Of a stretch of 64,000 nucleotides of DNA, positions 41,967 to 50,892 are shown piece after piece (position 1 is the first letter of the stretch; every line of letters begins with the position of its first letter). Source of the stretch: DASSFG01 sp035547915 (GTDB lineage: Bacteria > Planctomycetota > Planctomycetia > Pirellulales > JAICIG01); assembly GCA_035547915.1 (NCBI GenBank), contig DASZTS010000022.1:108019-172018 (forward strand), written 5' to 3'. Under the pieces are notes generated by a model. That model did no database searches, was not told where the DNA came from, and saw only the letters and a list, made by a program, of their open reading frames with translations. The translations under genes and the position numbers were made by a program.

Positions 41967-43439
41967 TTAGGCAGCGGAGAGCGTCGCCGGGGCGGCCTCG
42001 GCCAGACCGGGCTCGGGCGCGGTCGGAATGCGGCCAGCAATCGGAGCGAGAGCCGATGCAGGTCGCCGGTTGCCGACTCCGGTCGAGCTCCAACTTCGGT
42101 GCGGCAGCCAACTCGTCGGACGCATGACCGACAATCTCTGGAGAGTGCGCACAACTCGCCGGATCGATTGTGCATGCGGCTCGACCACTCGCCATAGCAG
42201 CAAGAGGCTCGCAATCCGACCGAGGGCAGAAATCAAGAACAGGACTTGCAGTCCCCCGATGGTGAACTGGCCGACTGACCATTCCACATCGGAAAAGGCG
42301 CCGGCCAGATAGCCACCCATCACCGCGGCCAATGCCGACACCGGCCCTACCATGGAATTAAAGACCGCCACATAGGGCGAGGCATTCCGCGTGGGCGACA
42401 ATTTCAAGACCAAGTTGTTCGGCCCCACTGCCAACGGCGCGCTGAAAACGCCCGAGCAGTGAATCGGAATCAGCACCCAAGACCACTGAGGGCTGACGAG
42501 AAGCCACCACAGCGGATAGAGGGCGTCCCCCAACGTAGCGACGAAGATCACCGGCCGATGACCGAATTTCTGGCTCAAGCGCGTCCAGAACGGATTGGCG
42601 ACGAGGCCGCAAACACTCGACAAGGTTGCCAGAACGGTCACGTACCAGAAAGGCATCCCCAATCTCTCGAGCATATAAACCGTGAAAAAGGGGGTCGCCA
42701 GGTTGCACGCCAGATTCCAGAAGCCGTAGAAGCCCAGCACGCGGCGAAAATTCCGTTCACGCAGAGGCGCCAAGAAGAGCCGGCCGAGGTGGGGAGGCGT
42801 TTCTACCTCCGACTGCTCGCGAACGGCTTCCGGAATGCGGCTCATCAGCGCCAGCGATACCAGTCCGCATGCCATGGCCACGGCAAACACGGCCGCGAAA
42901 CCGATCAGTGAACCGGGATGCCCAGTAGCCCACCAATCGATGAACGCTCCTCCCGCAATGCTCAGCGATAGGGCCAAGACGGTGTCGATCTGGTTGCGTC
43001 GGCTAAGAAAACCGATGCGCAACGTCTCGGGAACCAAATCTCGAATCCAGCAGAGCCAACCCACGCCGCCAATCGCGTTCAATGCGCTCGTCAGTCCCTG
43101 CAGCGCGATCAGTGTCCAGACCAGCCACGAGTCGGCTCCGGCGAAGGCCACGAGCGGTGTTAGCAGTACGACCAGCCACAGAATGCGACTGAGCGAAAGA
43201 GCCCCGAGGCAAATCCCCTTCTGTTGGCCGGTGCGCTCGATGATCAGGGCACCCAGCAACTGAGCAAAATTGGCGAGCGTCGGCATGGCCGCCAGCAGCC
43301 CGATCTGAAAGCGGCTGGCGCCGAGCGCCAGCGCGAAGCCGGTGAGAAATACACCGCCTGTCAGTGTTCCCATGGCGCACGCCAGCGCGCCTTCGCCGAT
43401 CGACAGCCGCATCGCGCGGCAGAGCCTGCCATATTCCAT
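41967..43439 (-). CDS. MFS transporter
   Basis: The 490-aa product has 11-12 predicted membrane segments: 'GVFLTGFALALGASRFQIGLLAAMPTLANFAQLLGALIIERTG', 'LWLVVLLTPLVAFA', 'SLIGFAAVFAVAMACGLVSLALMS', 'GFYGFWNLACNLATPFFTVYML', 'VTVLATLSSVCGLVANPFW' and others. It fits the MFS fold but no conserved substrate motif is seen. The C-terminal tail from about 440 is hydrophilic and Pro/Ala-rich. It sits between the heptose glycosyltransferases and the polysaccharide deacetylase, on the same strand. It could export or recycle an intermediate, or be unrelated. Confidence 0.87.
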   Translation of the reverse strand: MEYGRLCRAMRLSIGEGALACAMGTLTGGVFLTGFALALGASRFQIGLLAAMPTLANFAQLLGALIIERTGQQKGICLGALSLSRILWLVVLLTPLVAFAGADSWLVWTLIALQGLTSALNAIGGVGWLCWIRDLVPETLRIGFLSRRNQIDTVLALSLSIAGGAFIDWWATGHPGSLIGFAAVFAVAMACGLVSLALMSRIPEAVREQSEVETPPHLGRLFLAPLRERNFRRVLGFYGFWNLACNLATPFFTVYMLERLGMPFWYVTVLATLSSVCGLVANPFWTRLSQKFGHRPVIFVATLGDALYPLWWLLVSPQWSWVLIPIHCSGVFSAPLAVGPNNLVLKLSPTRNASPYVAVFNSMVGPVSALAAVMGGYLAGAFSDVEWSVGQFTIGGLQVLFLISALGRIASLLLLWRVVEPHAQSIRRVVRTLQRLSVMRPTSWLPHRSWSSTGVGNRRPASALAPIAGRIPTAPEPGLAEAAPATLSAA

Positions 43440-43830
43440 AGCCTGTCCCGTTCCGGTCGTGAAACAGAAGCGGCGATTCTGCCAACCGTCTGGATGCGAG
43501 TCAACGCAGAGACGATAAAAAGAACAGCCTGCGACAGCCCACCGTGAGCCGCGCGCGCCCCCGTCCGACAGTTGCGACTCTGAGCGGATTCATTGCGCCG
43601 AAGGAAGCGCAAGGCCGAGAGACATGCTGCCGCGACAGGAACTCGATCCCGATCTGTTTCCACCGGACACTCGTTGCGAAGCGTCCGGCAGGTGAATTAT
43701 TCACATGTGCGCAATGCAAGCCAAGGAAGCAAAATTGGAATTGCTACGGTGGTGAAGTTTTCACGGCTCCCTTCGCGTACGCCAATCCCACCGGAAGATT
43801 GGCGCAGAACGACGTTTTCGCGTGGAAAAG
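43440..43830 (-). other. Intergenic region without recognisable gene
   Basis: 391 bases upstream of the MFS gene and downstream of the deacetylase gene. Short overlapping frames exist on both strands, none with a motif or ribosome-binding site. Nothing further seen. Confidence 0.45.
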
Positions 43831-44553
43831 CTATCGCAAGAACTCGTCGAGTGCCGCGAAACGATAGCTCCGCCGTTTCAGCATGGGCACGAGCAGCTTG
43901 GTCAACTCCTCAGTGCGGTTCTTGGGGCGGACATCGTCTTCTTCGGAACTATCGTGCATGAGAATGATCCCGCGCCCGATCCGTTCGGTCTCGCTCAGGT
44001 ACCGCTCGGCACATTCCTTCGGTGAGATCCCTTCTCGCCAGCATGCCCAGTCCTCGGCCACGATATCCCACAGCACCGGACCGACGTAGTTCGCAAACAG
44101 GCCGCTGCCGTTGAGAGCGTCGGCCACAACCGACGTCGGCGCATCTTCCGGCCCGGTAGGGTCGCTCTTTTCTCGCCAATTGCCATAGGGGGGGCGGAAG
44201 TAGATCCGATTGCCGTTGGTAAAAGGGGCGATCAGCTCGTGCGTTCGGCGCAATTCGGCAATGGCATCGTGGCCGTCCTGTACGAACCGGACCAATCCGG
44301 GATGGCTGTAGGTATGGTTGCCGATGATGTGCTTCCAGCCGTGCAACCGCTCAAGCGTATGAGGGAACCTTTCGGCATGGCGCCCGATGACGAAGAATGT
44401 CGCCCGGATCCCTTCTTGGTGCAAAAACCGGCCGAGTTCCATCGTGTGCGGGCCACCCAAACTATCCGCTGTCTCGCCCGGCCCATCGTCGTATGTCAGG
44501 CAAACCGTGCCCTGGGGCAGTTTGTCGCCATGGATACTGGTGTGCAGAAGCAT
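43831..44553 (-). CDS. Polysaccharide deacetylase (NodB homology, CE4)
   Basis: This metal-dependent enzyme removes N- or O-acetyl groups from polysaccharides or peptidoglycan-like substrates. The 240-aa product has all CE4 motifs: 'TYDDGP' (Asp22, Asp23), 'HTYSHP' (His80 and His84 as metal ligands), 'RPPYGNWR' (120-127), then 'DIVAEDW' and 'GIILMHDSS' with the catalytic His. No signal peptide is visible, so it may act on cytoplasmic or lipid-linked intermediates. It is 80 bases downstream of the GT2 gene and likely modifies its product. Confidence 0.92.
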   Translation of the reverse strand: MLLHTSIHGDKLPQGTVCLTYDDGPGETADSLGGPHTMELGRFLHQEGIRATFFVIGRHAERFPHTLERLHGWKHIIGNHTYSHPGLVRFVQDGHDAIAELRRTHELIAPFTNGNRIYFRPPYGNWREKSDPTGPEDAPTSVVADALNGSGLFANYVGPVLWDIVAEDWACWREGISPKECAERYLSETERIGRGIILMHDSSEEDDVRPKNRTEELTKLLVPMLKRRSYRFAALDEFLR

Positions 44554-44633
44554 TTTTTTGTCAACTCAAGAATGTTGTCGTTCCCAACACTGTTCAGGAA
44601 AAACGAGATACACCGATCGGCGTTTACCGATCT

Positions 44634-45563
44634 TTAGGGACTCACTCCTGCGATCTTTCGGCGCCGCTCGGCGGAAGCTCCGCACCTGTGCTCGCGCTCC
44701 ATTGCATCGAGGCGGCGAAATCCTTCTTCGACGTTTTCCGGCACGATGCGGCGCATGTTCCAGATTCTTGGCAGGCCCGACAGCGCGGCCAAGAGCCCGC
44801 GCCACATATCGCTGAATCGTCGGGTTCGAGCCAGCCACAACGTGCAGGCAAGGGCACTTGACGGGGGCCGGCGTAACCAGGCGAACCAGAGCGCGTTTCG
44901 CACTTCGTGCCATCGGCGCCGACTCGCCTCACGGTGCGGTGACGGATGGTGATGGACAACCATCTCGGGCACATAGCAGAGCCACCATCCGCGCGATGCC
45001 AGTTCCGCAGCCACCCATTGTTCTTCACCTCCCAGAAACAGCCGTTCGTTGAAGCCGCCCGCTTCCAGAAAGGCTTCGCGCCGCACGACCGACGCTCCGG
45101 CGAGAAACCCCAGCAACGGCCTACCAGGCAGTCCCGGTTCGGCGGCAAGCGGACTGGCTTCCATCACGAGGCATGTCGGATCCAGTTCCTCCTCCGGTCC
45201 AACCAGAACACGCGCCGTGGCCACCGCCAGGCGCGGGTGCGCGTCGAATAATTCGCGTGCTCGGGCCAGCGATCCCGGTTGCCACCACGTGTCGTCATCG
45301 CTCAGCGCCACATACGGTGCGTTCAGCCGGAGCAATGCGAGATTGCGTCCCGCCGCCCCCAGGTTTGTCGTTGATCGGATCACTTCCACCTCTGGATACC
45401 GGGCGGACACGGCCTCGACCGTCCCGTCGCTCGACGCATTGTCCACCAACACGATCGCAGGCTTTTCGGGCAAGGAGGTTAGTCGTTCGAGCGACCGTAA
45501 TACTTCAGGGCAACGGTTATGAGTGAGGATGGCAACAGCGACCCGAGAGTCAGAGTTCGGCAC
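44634..45563 (-). CDS. Glycosyltransferase family 2
   Basis: The 309-aa product has 'VAVAILTHNRCPEVLRSLERL', 'AIVLVDNASSDGTVEAVSARYPEVEVIRSTTNLGAAGRNLALLRLNAPYVALSDDDTWW' (D-x-D type site) and 'GGFNERLFLGGEEQWVAAELASRGWWLCYVPEMVVHHHPSPHR', the rhamnosyl/galactosyl-transferase-like GT2 pattern. The GTG start at 45563 has an AGGAGG Shine-Dalgarno eight bases upstream. It is the first gene of the minus-strand cluster, with a 256-base gap before the YciE-like gene. Confidence 0.9.
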   Translation of the reverse strand: MPNSDSRVAVAILTHNRCPEVLRSLERLTSLPEKPAIVLVDNASSDGTVEAVSARYPEVEVIRSTTNLGAAGRNLALLRLNAPYVALSDDDTWWQPGSLARARELFDAHPRLAVATARVLVGPEEELDPTCLVMEASPLAAEPGLPGRPLLGFLAGASVVRREAFLEAGGFNERLFLGGEEQWVAAELASRGWWLCYVPEMVVHHHPSPHREASRRRWHEVRNALWFAWLRRPPSSALACTLWLARTRRFSDMWRGLLAALSGLPRIWNMRRIVPENVEEGFRRLDAMEREHRCGASAERRRKIAGVSP

Positions 45564-45819
45564 CTGGCATTCCTCCTATTTCGTGCAAAGGAGCGGCGCC
45601 TGCCTGAAAATTTTGCGCCGCTCGCTTGCGACTTCGGAGAGCACGAATGCGCAATCGACTAGGTTGCGGGCACTACGGTCCACGGAATAACCAGACCTGC
45701 CGGCCCGCAAGTCTCTATGAGGAACCTGCCTTCGCGACGCGAGCAGTCGGGCAGAGTATTGGCCGGCGGCATCCGGGCGGTAGCTCATCAGCCACCGCCC
45801 GGCCGCTCGCCCGATAGGC
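45564..45819 (-). other. Gap between GT2 and YciE-like genes
   Basis: 256 bases with no gene. It probably contains the promoter for the GT2/deacetylase pair. Confidence 0.4.
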
Positions 45820-46359
45820 CTAGGAGCCGCGTATGGCCTCGAGATTCACGCCGTGCAGGGCAATCTCTGTGAGAGTCTTATCCGCGTTTGCTTCCTCATC
45901 CAGCGTCCCTTGCAACAGCTCACCGACTTCATGATGCCCGAGCCGGTGCGCAAACGTGCGGACGCATCCATAGCCGGCGATCTCGTAGTGTTCCACCCGC
46001 TGGGCCGCCGCAATGAGGGCCGCGTCCTTGACGTCGGCATCGCCTTCGGCATTGATTATCTCCTCGCCCTCGGCGATGAGTCCTTGCATGGCCTCGCACG
46101 TATGCTTCTTCGCCTCGTGGCCGAGTAAGCCAAAGACGCGTTCCAGCCGTTGTTTCTGCGCCTTCGTCTCAGTCAGGTGGTTGCGGAACGCCGTCTTCAG
46201 TTCGGCCGAGTGGGCAGCTTCCTCCATCTTGGGCAATGCGTCGATAAGTTGCATTTCGGCGCTGTAGAGATCCTCGAGCTGCACGACGAGCAACTCCGAC
46301 AAATTGTCCAGGGTCATCGGCATACCCACCATCTTCGCAAACCATGAGGAACGACTCAT
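45820..46359 (-). CDS. YciE/YciF-type ferritin-like protein (DUF892)
   Basis: This four-helix-bundle diiron-like protein is linked to general and osmotic stress. The 179-aa product has 'LSELLVVQLEDLYSAEMQLIDALPKMEEAAHSAELKTAFRNHLTETKAQKQRLERVFGLLG', then 'ALIAAAQRVEHYEIAGYGCVRTFAHRLGHHEVGELLQGTLDEEANADKTLTEIA'. The regularly spaced Glu/His pairs (Y-x-A-E, E-x-T, E-H-Y-E, D-E-E) match the family. The ATG has AAGGAG nine bases upstream. It is divergent from the SDR gene at 46618; in other bacteria YciE homologues are often near similar SDRs, a stress-gene combination. Confidence 0.92.
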   Translation of the reverse strand: MSRSSWFAKMVGMPMTLDNLSELLVVQLEDLYSAEMQLIDALPKMEEAAHSAELKTAFRNHLTETKAQKQRLERVFGLLGHEAKKHTCEAMQGLIAEGEEIINAEGDADVKDAALIAAAQRVEHYEIAGYGCVRTFAHRLGHHEVGELLQGTLDEEANADKTLTEIALHGVNLEAIRGS

Positions 46360-46617
46360 CTTCTTTTCTCCTTAATACAAAAAGGTTGTGGATCGGAATT
46401 CTGCCTATATGGCTTCCGCTCGCGCGTTGCACTCCCGCGGTTGCAAACGTGCAACGACGATAGATGGTTGGGCAAGTCGCGCGCCGGATTTCCGCATAGG
46501 TGCGGAAAGGCATCGAAGGTGCATCTGCGGCGCGCCCTGAACCGCGTGTCTATAAGCGTTGCGGACCTGCGACGTGCCACGTGGCGCAAACGAAGAACGA
46601 ATCAGGAGAAGCAAGAG
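46360..46617 (+). other. Divergent promoter region
   Basis: 258 bases between the divergent YciE-like and SDR genes. Open frames here are continuations of the SDR frame without a start signal. Shared regulation of the two stress-type genes is possible; no sigma-factor consensus was identified. Confidence 0.45.
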
Positions 46618-47544
46618 ATGGCCAACAAATCCAAGCCGCAGCACAGCACATCGTCGGAAGCTTCGACATTGGCGGAGCTCGAGCCCAAACCACCCTTTCC
46701 GGAAAGGAAGTTGGATCCGCCCGGCTTGGAGAGTGAGCTCGAGCCGCAACCTCGCTTTCAAGGAAGCCAATACAAGCCGGCCGGAAAGCTAACCGGGAAA
46801 GTGGCACTCATCACGGGAGGTGATTCGGGTATCGGCCGTTCCGTCGCTGTGTTATTTGCCCGTGAAGGCGCTGACGTCGCCATCAATTATCTCCCTGCTG
46901 AACAGACCGACGCCGAGAAGACAGGTATGCACGTAGAGCAGGCGGGGCGACGCTGTCTATTGCTTCCAGGCGATCTCACCGAACCAGGCTTTTGCAAACA
47001 GCTCGTCGAACGCACGCTCGCAGAATTCGGCCAGCTCGACATCTTGGTCAGCAACGCGGCCCACCAGGTTCGCAAACCATCGATCGACGAGATCTCGGCA
47101 GCGGAATGGGACCTTACATTCAGGACGAATATCGATCCACTATTCCATCTTACGAAGGCAGCCATGCCACACCTCAAGCGAGGTGCGTCCATCATTGTCA
47201 CCACCTCCGAAACGGGCCTTTTCGGCAGCCAGATGCTGCTCGACTACTCGGCCACGAAAGGGGCCATCAACGCCTTCGTCAAAGCGCTCGCCCAGAATGT
47301 GATGGACAAGGGCATCCGCGTGAATGCGGTCGCCCCCGGCCCTGTGTGGTCGCCGCTCAATCCAGCAGACCCCGGACTGCCCCCGGAGAAGGTAGCGCAG
47401 TTCGGTCAGCAGACCAAGATGAAACGCCCCGCGCAGCCAGAGGAGATTGCGCCGGCGTTCGTCTTCTTCGCATCCGACGCCGACTCCAGCTACATTACGG
47501 GCCATGTCCTTCCGTTGCTCGGCGGCGAACCAACGTCGAGCTGA
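46618..47544 (+). CDS. SDR family oxidoreductase (YghA/GsiB-associated type)
   Basis: The 308-aa NAD(P)-dependent short-chain dehydrogenase has the long proline-rich N-terminal extension typical of the YghA/YhdG group ('LEPKPPFPERKLDPPGLESELEPQPRF', about 21-47). Core motifs: 'ALITGGDSGIGRSVA' (64-78), 'DILVSNAAHQ', catalytic Tyr and Lys in 'LLDYSATKGAINAF' and 'IRVNAVAPGPVWSPL'. The start ATG 46618 has an 'aggagaag' Shine-Dalgarno. Group members respond to general stress. Divergent from the YciE-like gene. Confidence 0.92.
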   Translation: MANKSKPQHSTSSEASTLAELEPKPPFPERKLDPPGLESELEPQPRFQGSQYKPAGKLTGKVALITGGDSGIGRSVAVLFAREGADVAINYLPAEQTDAEKTGMHVEQAGRRCLLLPGDLTEPGFCKQLVERTLAEFGQLDILVSNAAHQVRKPSIDEISAAEWDLTFRTNIDPLFHLTKAAMPHLKRGASIIVTTSETGLFGSQMLLDYSATKGAINAFVKALAQNVMDKGIRVNAVAPGPVWSPLNPADPGLPPEKVAQFGQQTKMKRPAQPEEIAPAFVFFASDADSSYITGHVLPLLGGEPTSS

Positions 47545-47742
47545 ACGGATCGCCGCGCACCCAGGCGAGCAATGGTCGAGTAGCAATACGCCGGTTTCGG
47601 GTGCGTGTTTACCGGCCGTTCCCGGAAAGCGGCTCGTCGCGCGATGGCTGAGAGCCCCTGACAAGACCTACTGGGACACCGCTCAAAAAATCGGACGTCA
47701 AGCGCAGTTTTTGAGAAGTTTGCTGCGGTTTCGCCGGTTGCT

Positions 47743-48765
47743 CTACAACACTTCGTTGTTGCGCACGGCGGCACTCTCGCTCAACCGTGTAAGGACAGAT
47801 GGCGAGAGGCGCGATTCGCTTTCAAACCCTCTGGCCGACCGGTGGCCGATGCCTCCGGCCCGGGGTAGCATTCGGTTGACCCATCCCAACGCACGCGCTA
47901 CAAGTCCCGGCGCCACCCCATGAACCCTGGCAGCCGCGACGGCCGGGAGGGAGAGGACGATCTCTGCTCTGCCATGACAACAGGCGCGGATGATTTGCCT
48001 CGCCGCCCGTTCGGCGCTCATCGAGGCACCGGGAATCGAATCACTGACGCTGAACCAGGCATATTCGGACCGATGTTGTCCCTTGAAGAGCGCGTTGCGT
48101 GGGCTACCCGTACGCATCAGGCCCGGGCAAACGGTCGTGACCAGGATCCCCTCCTGAGCGAGTTCGGAGCGCAAGCCTTCCGAGAGGCCGACCAAGGCGA
48201 ACTTGCTCGCGCTGTAGGGAAGCAGATGCGGCACGCTGATTTTGCCTCCGATCGAGGCAATATTCACGATCCGACCGCCGCCGTTGCGGCGCATTGACGG
48301 CAGGGTTTCAAGGATGGTGTAAAGAGGCCCCCAATAATGCGTGTCCATGGCCGATCGAAAATCGTCGATGGTCATGACCTGAACGGGGCCCGCCTGAATG
48401 ATTCCCGCATTGTTGATCAGCACGTCGATCTTGCCCCAGTGACCGAGCACTTCCTGGATCAGCCGTTGCACATCCTCCCGCACCGTCACGTCGCAGACGA
48501 CGGCGTGCACCTGGCCTCCACTTCTCCTGAGATCGTCAGCCGCGCGATCGAGTGCCTCTTGATTGCGACCGCAGATGACCACTTTGGCCCCTTGTCGCAC
48601 GACCTCCCGGGCGAGCAATAACCCCAAACCGCGGGAACCACCGGTGATGAGGACGGTTCTACCCCGCAGGCTGTAGGGGCGACGGACCAAGCGGTTGGCC
48701 AAGTAAAGAGACGCAACTCCACCGGCCAAGAAACCTATGCGTGGCAACGTACGACGGAGGGCCAT
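47743..48765 (-). CDS. SDR family oxidoreductase with N-terminal membrane segment
   Basis: The 340-aa product starts with a hydrophobic segment ('IGFLAGGVASLYLANRLV') and then the SDR core: 'TVLITGGSRGLGLLLARE' (38-55), 'IDVLINNAGIIQAGP', Ser in 'IVNIASIGG', and Tyr/Lys in 'LLPYSASKFALVGLS'. 'CPGLMRTG' follows. Many bacterial SDRs of this type act on lipids or steroids at the membrane. It converges with the YghA-type SDR gene. Substrate unknown. Confidence 0.9.
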   Translation of the reverse strand: MALRRTLPRIGFLAGGVASLYLANRLVRRPYSLRGRTVLITGGSRGLGLLLAREVVRQGAKVVICGRNQEALDRAADDLRRSGGQVHAVVCDVTVREDVQRLIQEVLGHWGKIDVLINNAGIIQAGPVQVMTIDDFRSAMDTHYWGPLYTILETLPSMRRNGGGRIVNIASIGGKISVPHLLPYSASKFALVGLSEGLRSELAQEGILVTTVCPGLMRTGSPRNALFKGQHRSEYAWFSVSDSIPGASMSAERAARQIIRACCHGRAEIVLSLPAVAAARVHGVAPGLVARALGWVNRMLPRAGGIGHRSARGFESESRLSPSVLTRLSESAAVRNNEVL

Positions 48766-49120
48766 TGATGCATTCTCGATTGGCAGGGTCCGCTTTCACA
48801 ATTTCAGGTCCGTCACACCGGCGCGTGCGGCATCCACTTTAAAGCAATTGCAGTGCCGGCTAAAAGCGTGGACAAGCCGCGGTCTCTTACGGCTCAGCCC
48901 GTATTCGGACGACTGCGCGGGGGTTCATTGTGGATGCTGCGCGGCTCGATTCTTAACCAGCGCGGCTCCTGCTTGTGCATTTCTTGTACATCTTCGACGC
49001 GCGTCCAACGTGGTTCAGAACCGCGCTCGAGTCAGTCCGCGCAGGAACGACACTTGCTCACGTGGTCGACGTTTCCCAGGCCGGGTCCGAATCCCACAAA
49101 GCGCTAACGGAAGTAAACTC
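48766..49120 (+). other. Divergent promoter region before the TPP enzyme
   Basis: 355 bases between the divergent SDR and TPP-enzyme genes. The reading frame of the TPP gene stays open upstream to 48737, but this part has no family similarity. The Shine-Dalgarno (ggaag) before ATG 49121 marks the true start. No other feature identified. Confidence 0.5.
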
Positions 49121-50890
49121 ATGGCGAAGCAGACGACCTCCGACCTGTTGATTGACCGGTTGCTCGAATGGGACGTGTCGATCATCTTTGGATACCCGGG
49201 CGATGGAAACAACGGCATCATGGAGGCGCTACGAAAGCGGCAAGAAAAGATCCGCTTCGTCCAGGTGCGGCACGAGGAAGGCGCCGCCTTCATGGCCTGC
49301 GCCTATGCCAAGTTCACCGGCAAGCTCGGCGTCTGCCTGTCCACTTCCGGGCCCGGGGCCGTTCATCTGCTCAACGGGCTCTACGACGCCAAGCTCGATT
49401 TACAGCCGGTATTGGCCATCACGGGTCAGACCTATCACGACCTGATCGGCACTGGTTTTCAGCAGGAAATGGACATCCTGGCCCTCTACCACGACGTGGC
49501 CGTGTTCAGCGAGCAAGTGACGGGCCCGGAGACCGTGCCGCTCTTGGTCGACTCCGCCTGCCGCTCCGCTCTGGCACGCCGCGGCGTGGCCCATCTCGTG
49601 TGTCCGGTCGATGTCCAGGACTGGCCTGCCAAGAACGGACACTTCTCCCTCATGAACATCAAGGCGAAGCCACACACCACACCGCATTACAACTCGGATG
49701 CGGCCGTGCCCCGAATCGACCTGCTGAAACAGGCCGCGGACGTGCTCAACGAGGGGAAGAAAATCGCGATGCTCGTCGGGCAGGGAGCGCTGGGCGCCGG
49801 TGAAGAGGTGGAACGACTGGCCGACCTGCTCGCCGCCCCAGTCGTCAAAGCACTCCTGGGCAAGGCCGTGATCCCCGACGATTCGCCTTTCACGACCGGC
49901 GGCCTGGGTCTGGTCGGAACGTTCCCCAGCGAGAAGGCAATGGAGGAATGCGACACGCTCCTCATGGTCGGTACGAACTTCCCTTACGTCAAATTCCTAC
50001 CGGAGCCGGGCAAGGTGCGCGTGGTGCAGATCGACCGCGACCCCGAGCGAATTGGAATGCGCGTGCCGGTGGAGGTCGGCTTGGCTGGCGATGCTCGCGC
50101 GACCATCAACGCGCTTCTTGGACTGCTCAAGCCGAACGTCGATCGGTCGTTCTTGGAAACGGCGCAGCAACGATACCAAGATTGGCTGGGGCTGATGGAC
50201 CAGCGCGAGAGCCGCGACGACGTGCCGCTCAAGCCTCAGCGCGTCGTGCGGGCCGTCAGCGACTTGCTGGCCGACGACGCCATCCTCACGACCGACTGTG
50301 GCACCATCACGACTTGGACCGCGCGCCATATCCGCATCAAGCGAAACCAAAAATTCTCGCTTTCCGGCACCTTGGCCACCATGGCGCCAGGGCTGCCATA
50401 CGCCAACGCCGCCCAATTGGCGTATCCCGGCCGGCAGGTTGTGGCCGTCGTGGGCGACGGTGGTTTCACGATGCTCATGCAGGAGTTCTTGACGACCGTC
50501 AAACATGAACTGCCGATCAAAGTAGTCGTGATCAAGAACAACGTATTGGGCCAGATCATGTGGGAGCAGATGGTCTTTCTGGGCAATCCCGAGTTCGGCA
50601 TTCGCTTGCAGCCGTTCGACTTTGTTCAATTCGCCGAGGCATGTGGAGCGAAAGGGTTTCGTATCGAGCAACCGGCCGAGGTACGGCCGGTACTGGAAAT
50701 GGCTTTCAAGAGGCCTGGGCCCGTCATCGTCGAGGCCGTCACCGATCCCTACGAGCCTCCGATGCCGGCCCAGACCACGCCGAAGCAGGCCTTGCACATG
50801 GCCGAATCGCTCGCCCGCGGCGAACCCAACGCCAAGCGCATCGGGCTGACCATCGTGCGTGACAAGATTCGCGATTACACGGGGACCTAA
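49121..50890 (+). CDS. TPP-dependent pyruvate oxidase / acetolactate synthase-like enzyme
   Basis: The 589-aa protein is of the POX/ALS family. Motifs: 'IIFGYPGDGNNGIMEALRKRQEKIRFVQVRHEEGAAFMACAYAKFTG' (catalytic Glu at about 52), 'CLSTSGPGAVHLLNGLYDA', the central FAD/ADP-type domain, and the TPP site 'VVAVVGDGGFTMLMQEFLTTVKHELPIKVVVIKNN' (GDG at about 445). The closest role by architecture is pyruvate:quinone oxidase (PoxB, pyruvate to acetate plus CO2), though pyruvate oxidase or ALS-like carboligase remain possible. The next gene, an FAD/Fe-S oxidase, starts two bases after its stop, which suggests a joint respiratory pathway. Confidence 0.9.
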   Translation: MAKQTTSDLLIDRLLEWDVSIIFGYPGDGNNGIMEALRKRQEKIRFVQVRHEEGAAFMACAYAKFTGKLGVCLSTSGPGAVHLLNGLYDAKLDLQPVLAITGQTYHDLIGTGFQQEMDILALYHDVAVFSEQVTGPETVPLLVDSACRSALARRGVAHLVCPVDVQDWPAKNGHFSLMNIKAKPHTTPHYNSDAAVPRIDLLKQAADVLNEGKKIAMLVGQGALGAGEEVERLADLLAAPVVKALLGKAVIPDDSPFTTGGLGLVGTFPSEKAMEECDTLLMVGTNFPYVKFLPEPGKVRVVQIDRDPERIGMRVPVEVGLAGDARATINALLGLLKPNVDRSFLETAQQRYQDWLGLMDQRESRDDVPLKPQRVVRAVSDLLADDAILTTDCGTITTWTARHIRIKRNQKFSLSGTLATMAPGLPYANAAQLAYPGRQVVAVVGDGGFTMLMQEFLTTVKHELPIKVVVIKNNVLGQIMWEQMVFLGNPEFGIRLQPFDFVQFAEACGAKGFRIEQPAEVRPVLEMAFKRPGPVIVEAVTDPYEPPMPAQTTPKQALHMAESLARGEPNAKRIGLTIVRDKIRDYTGT

Positions 50891-50892
50891 CG

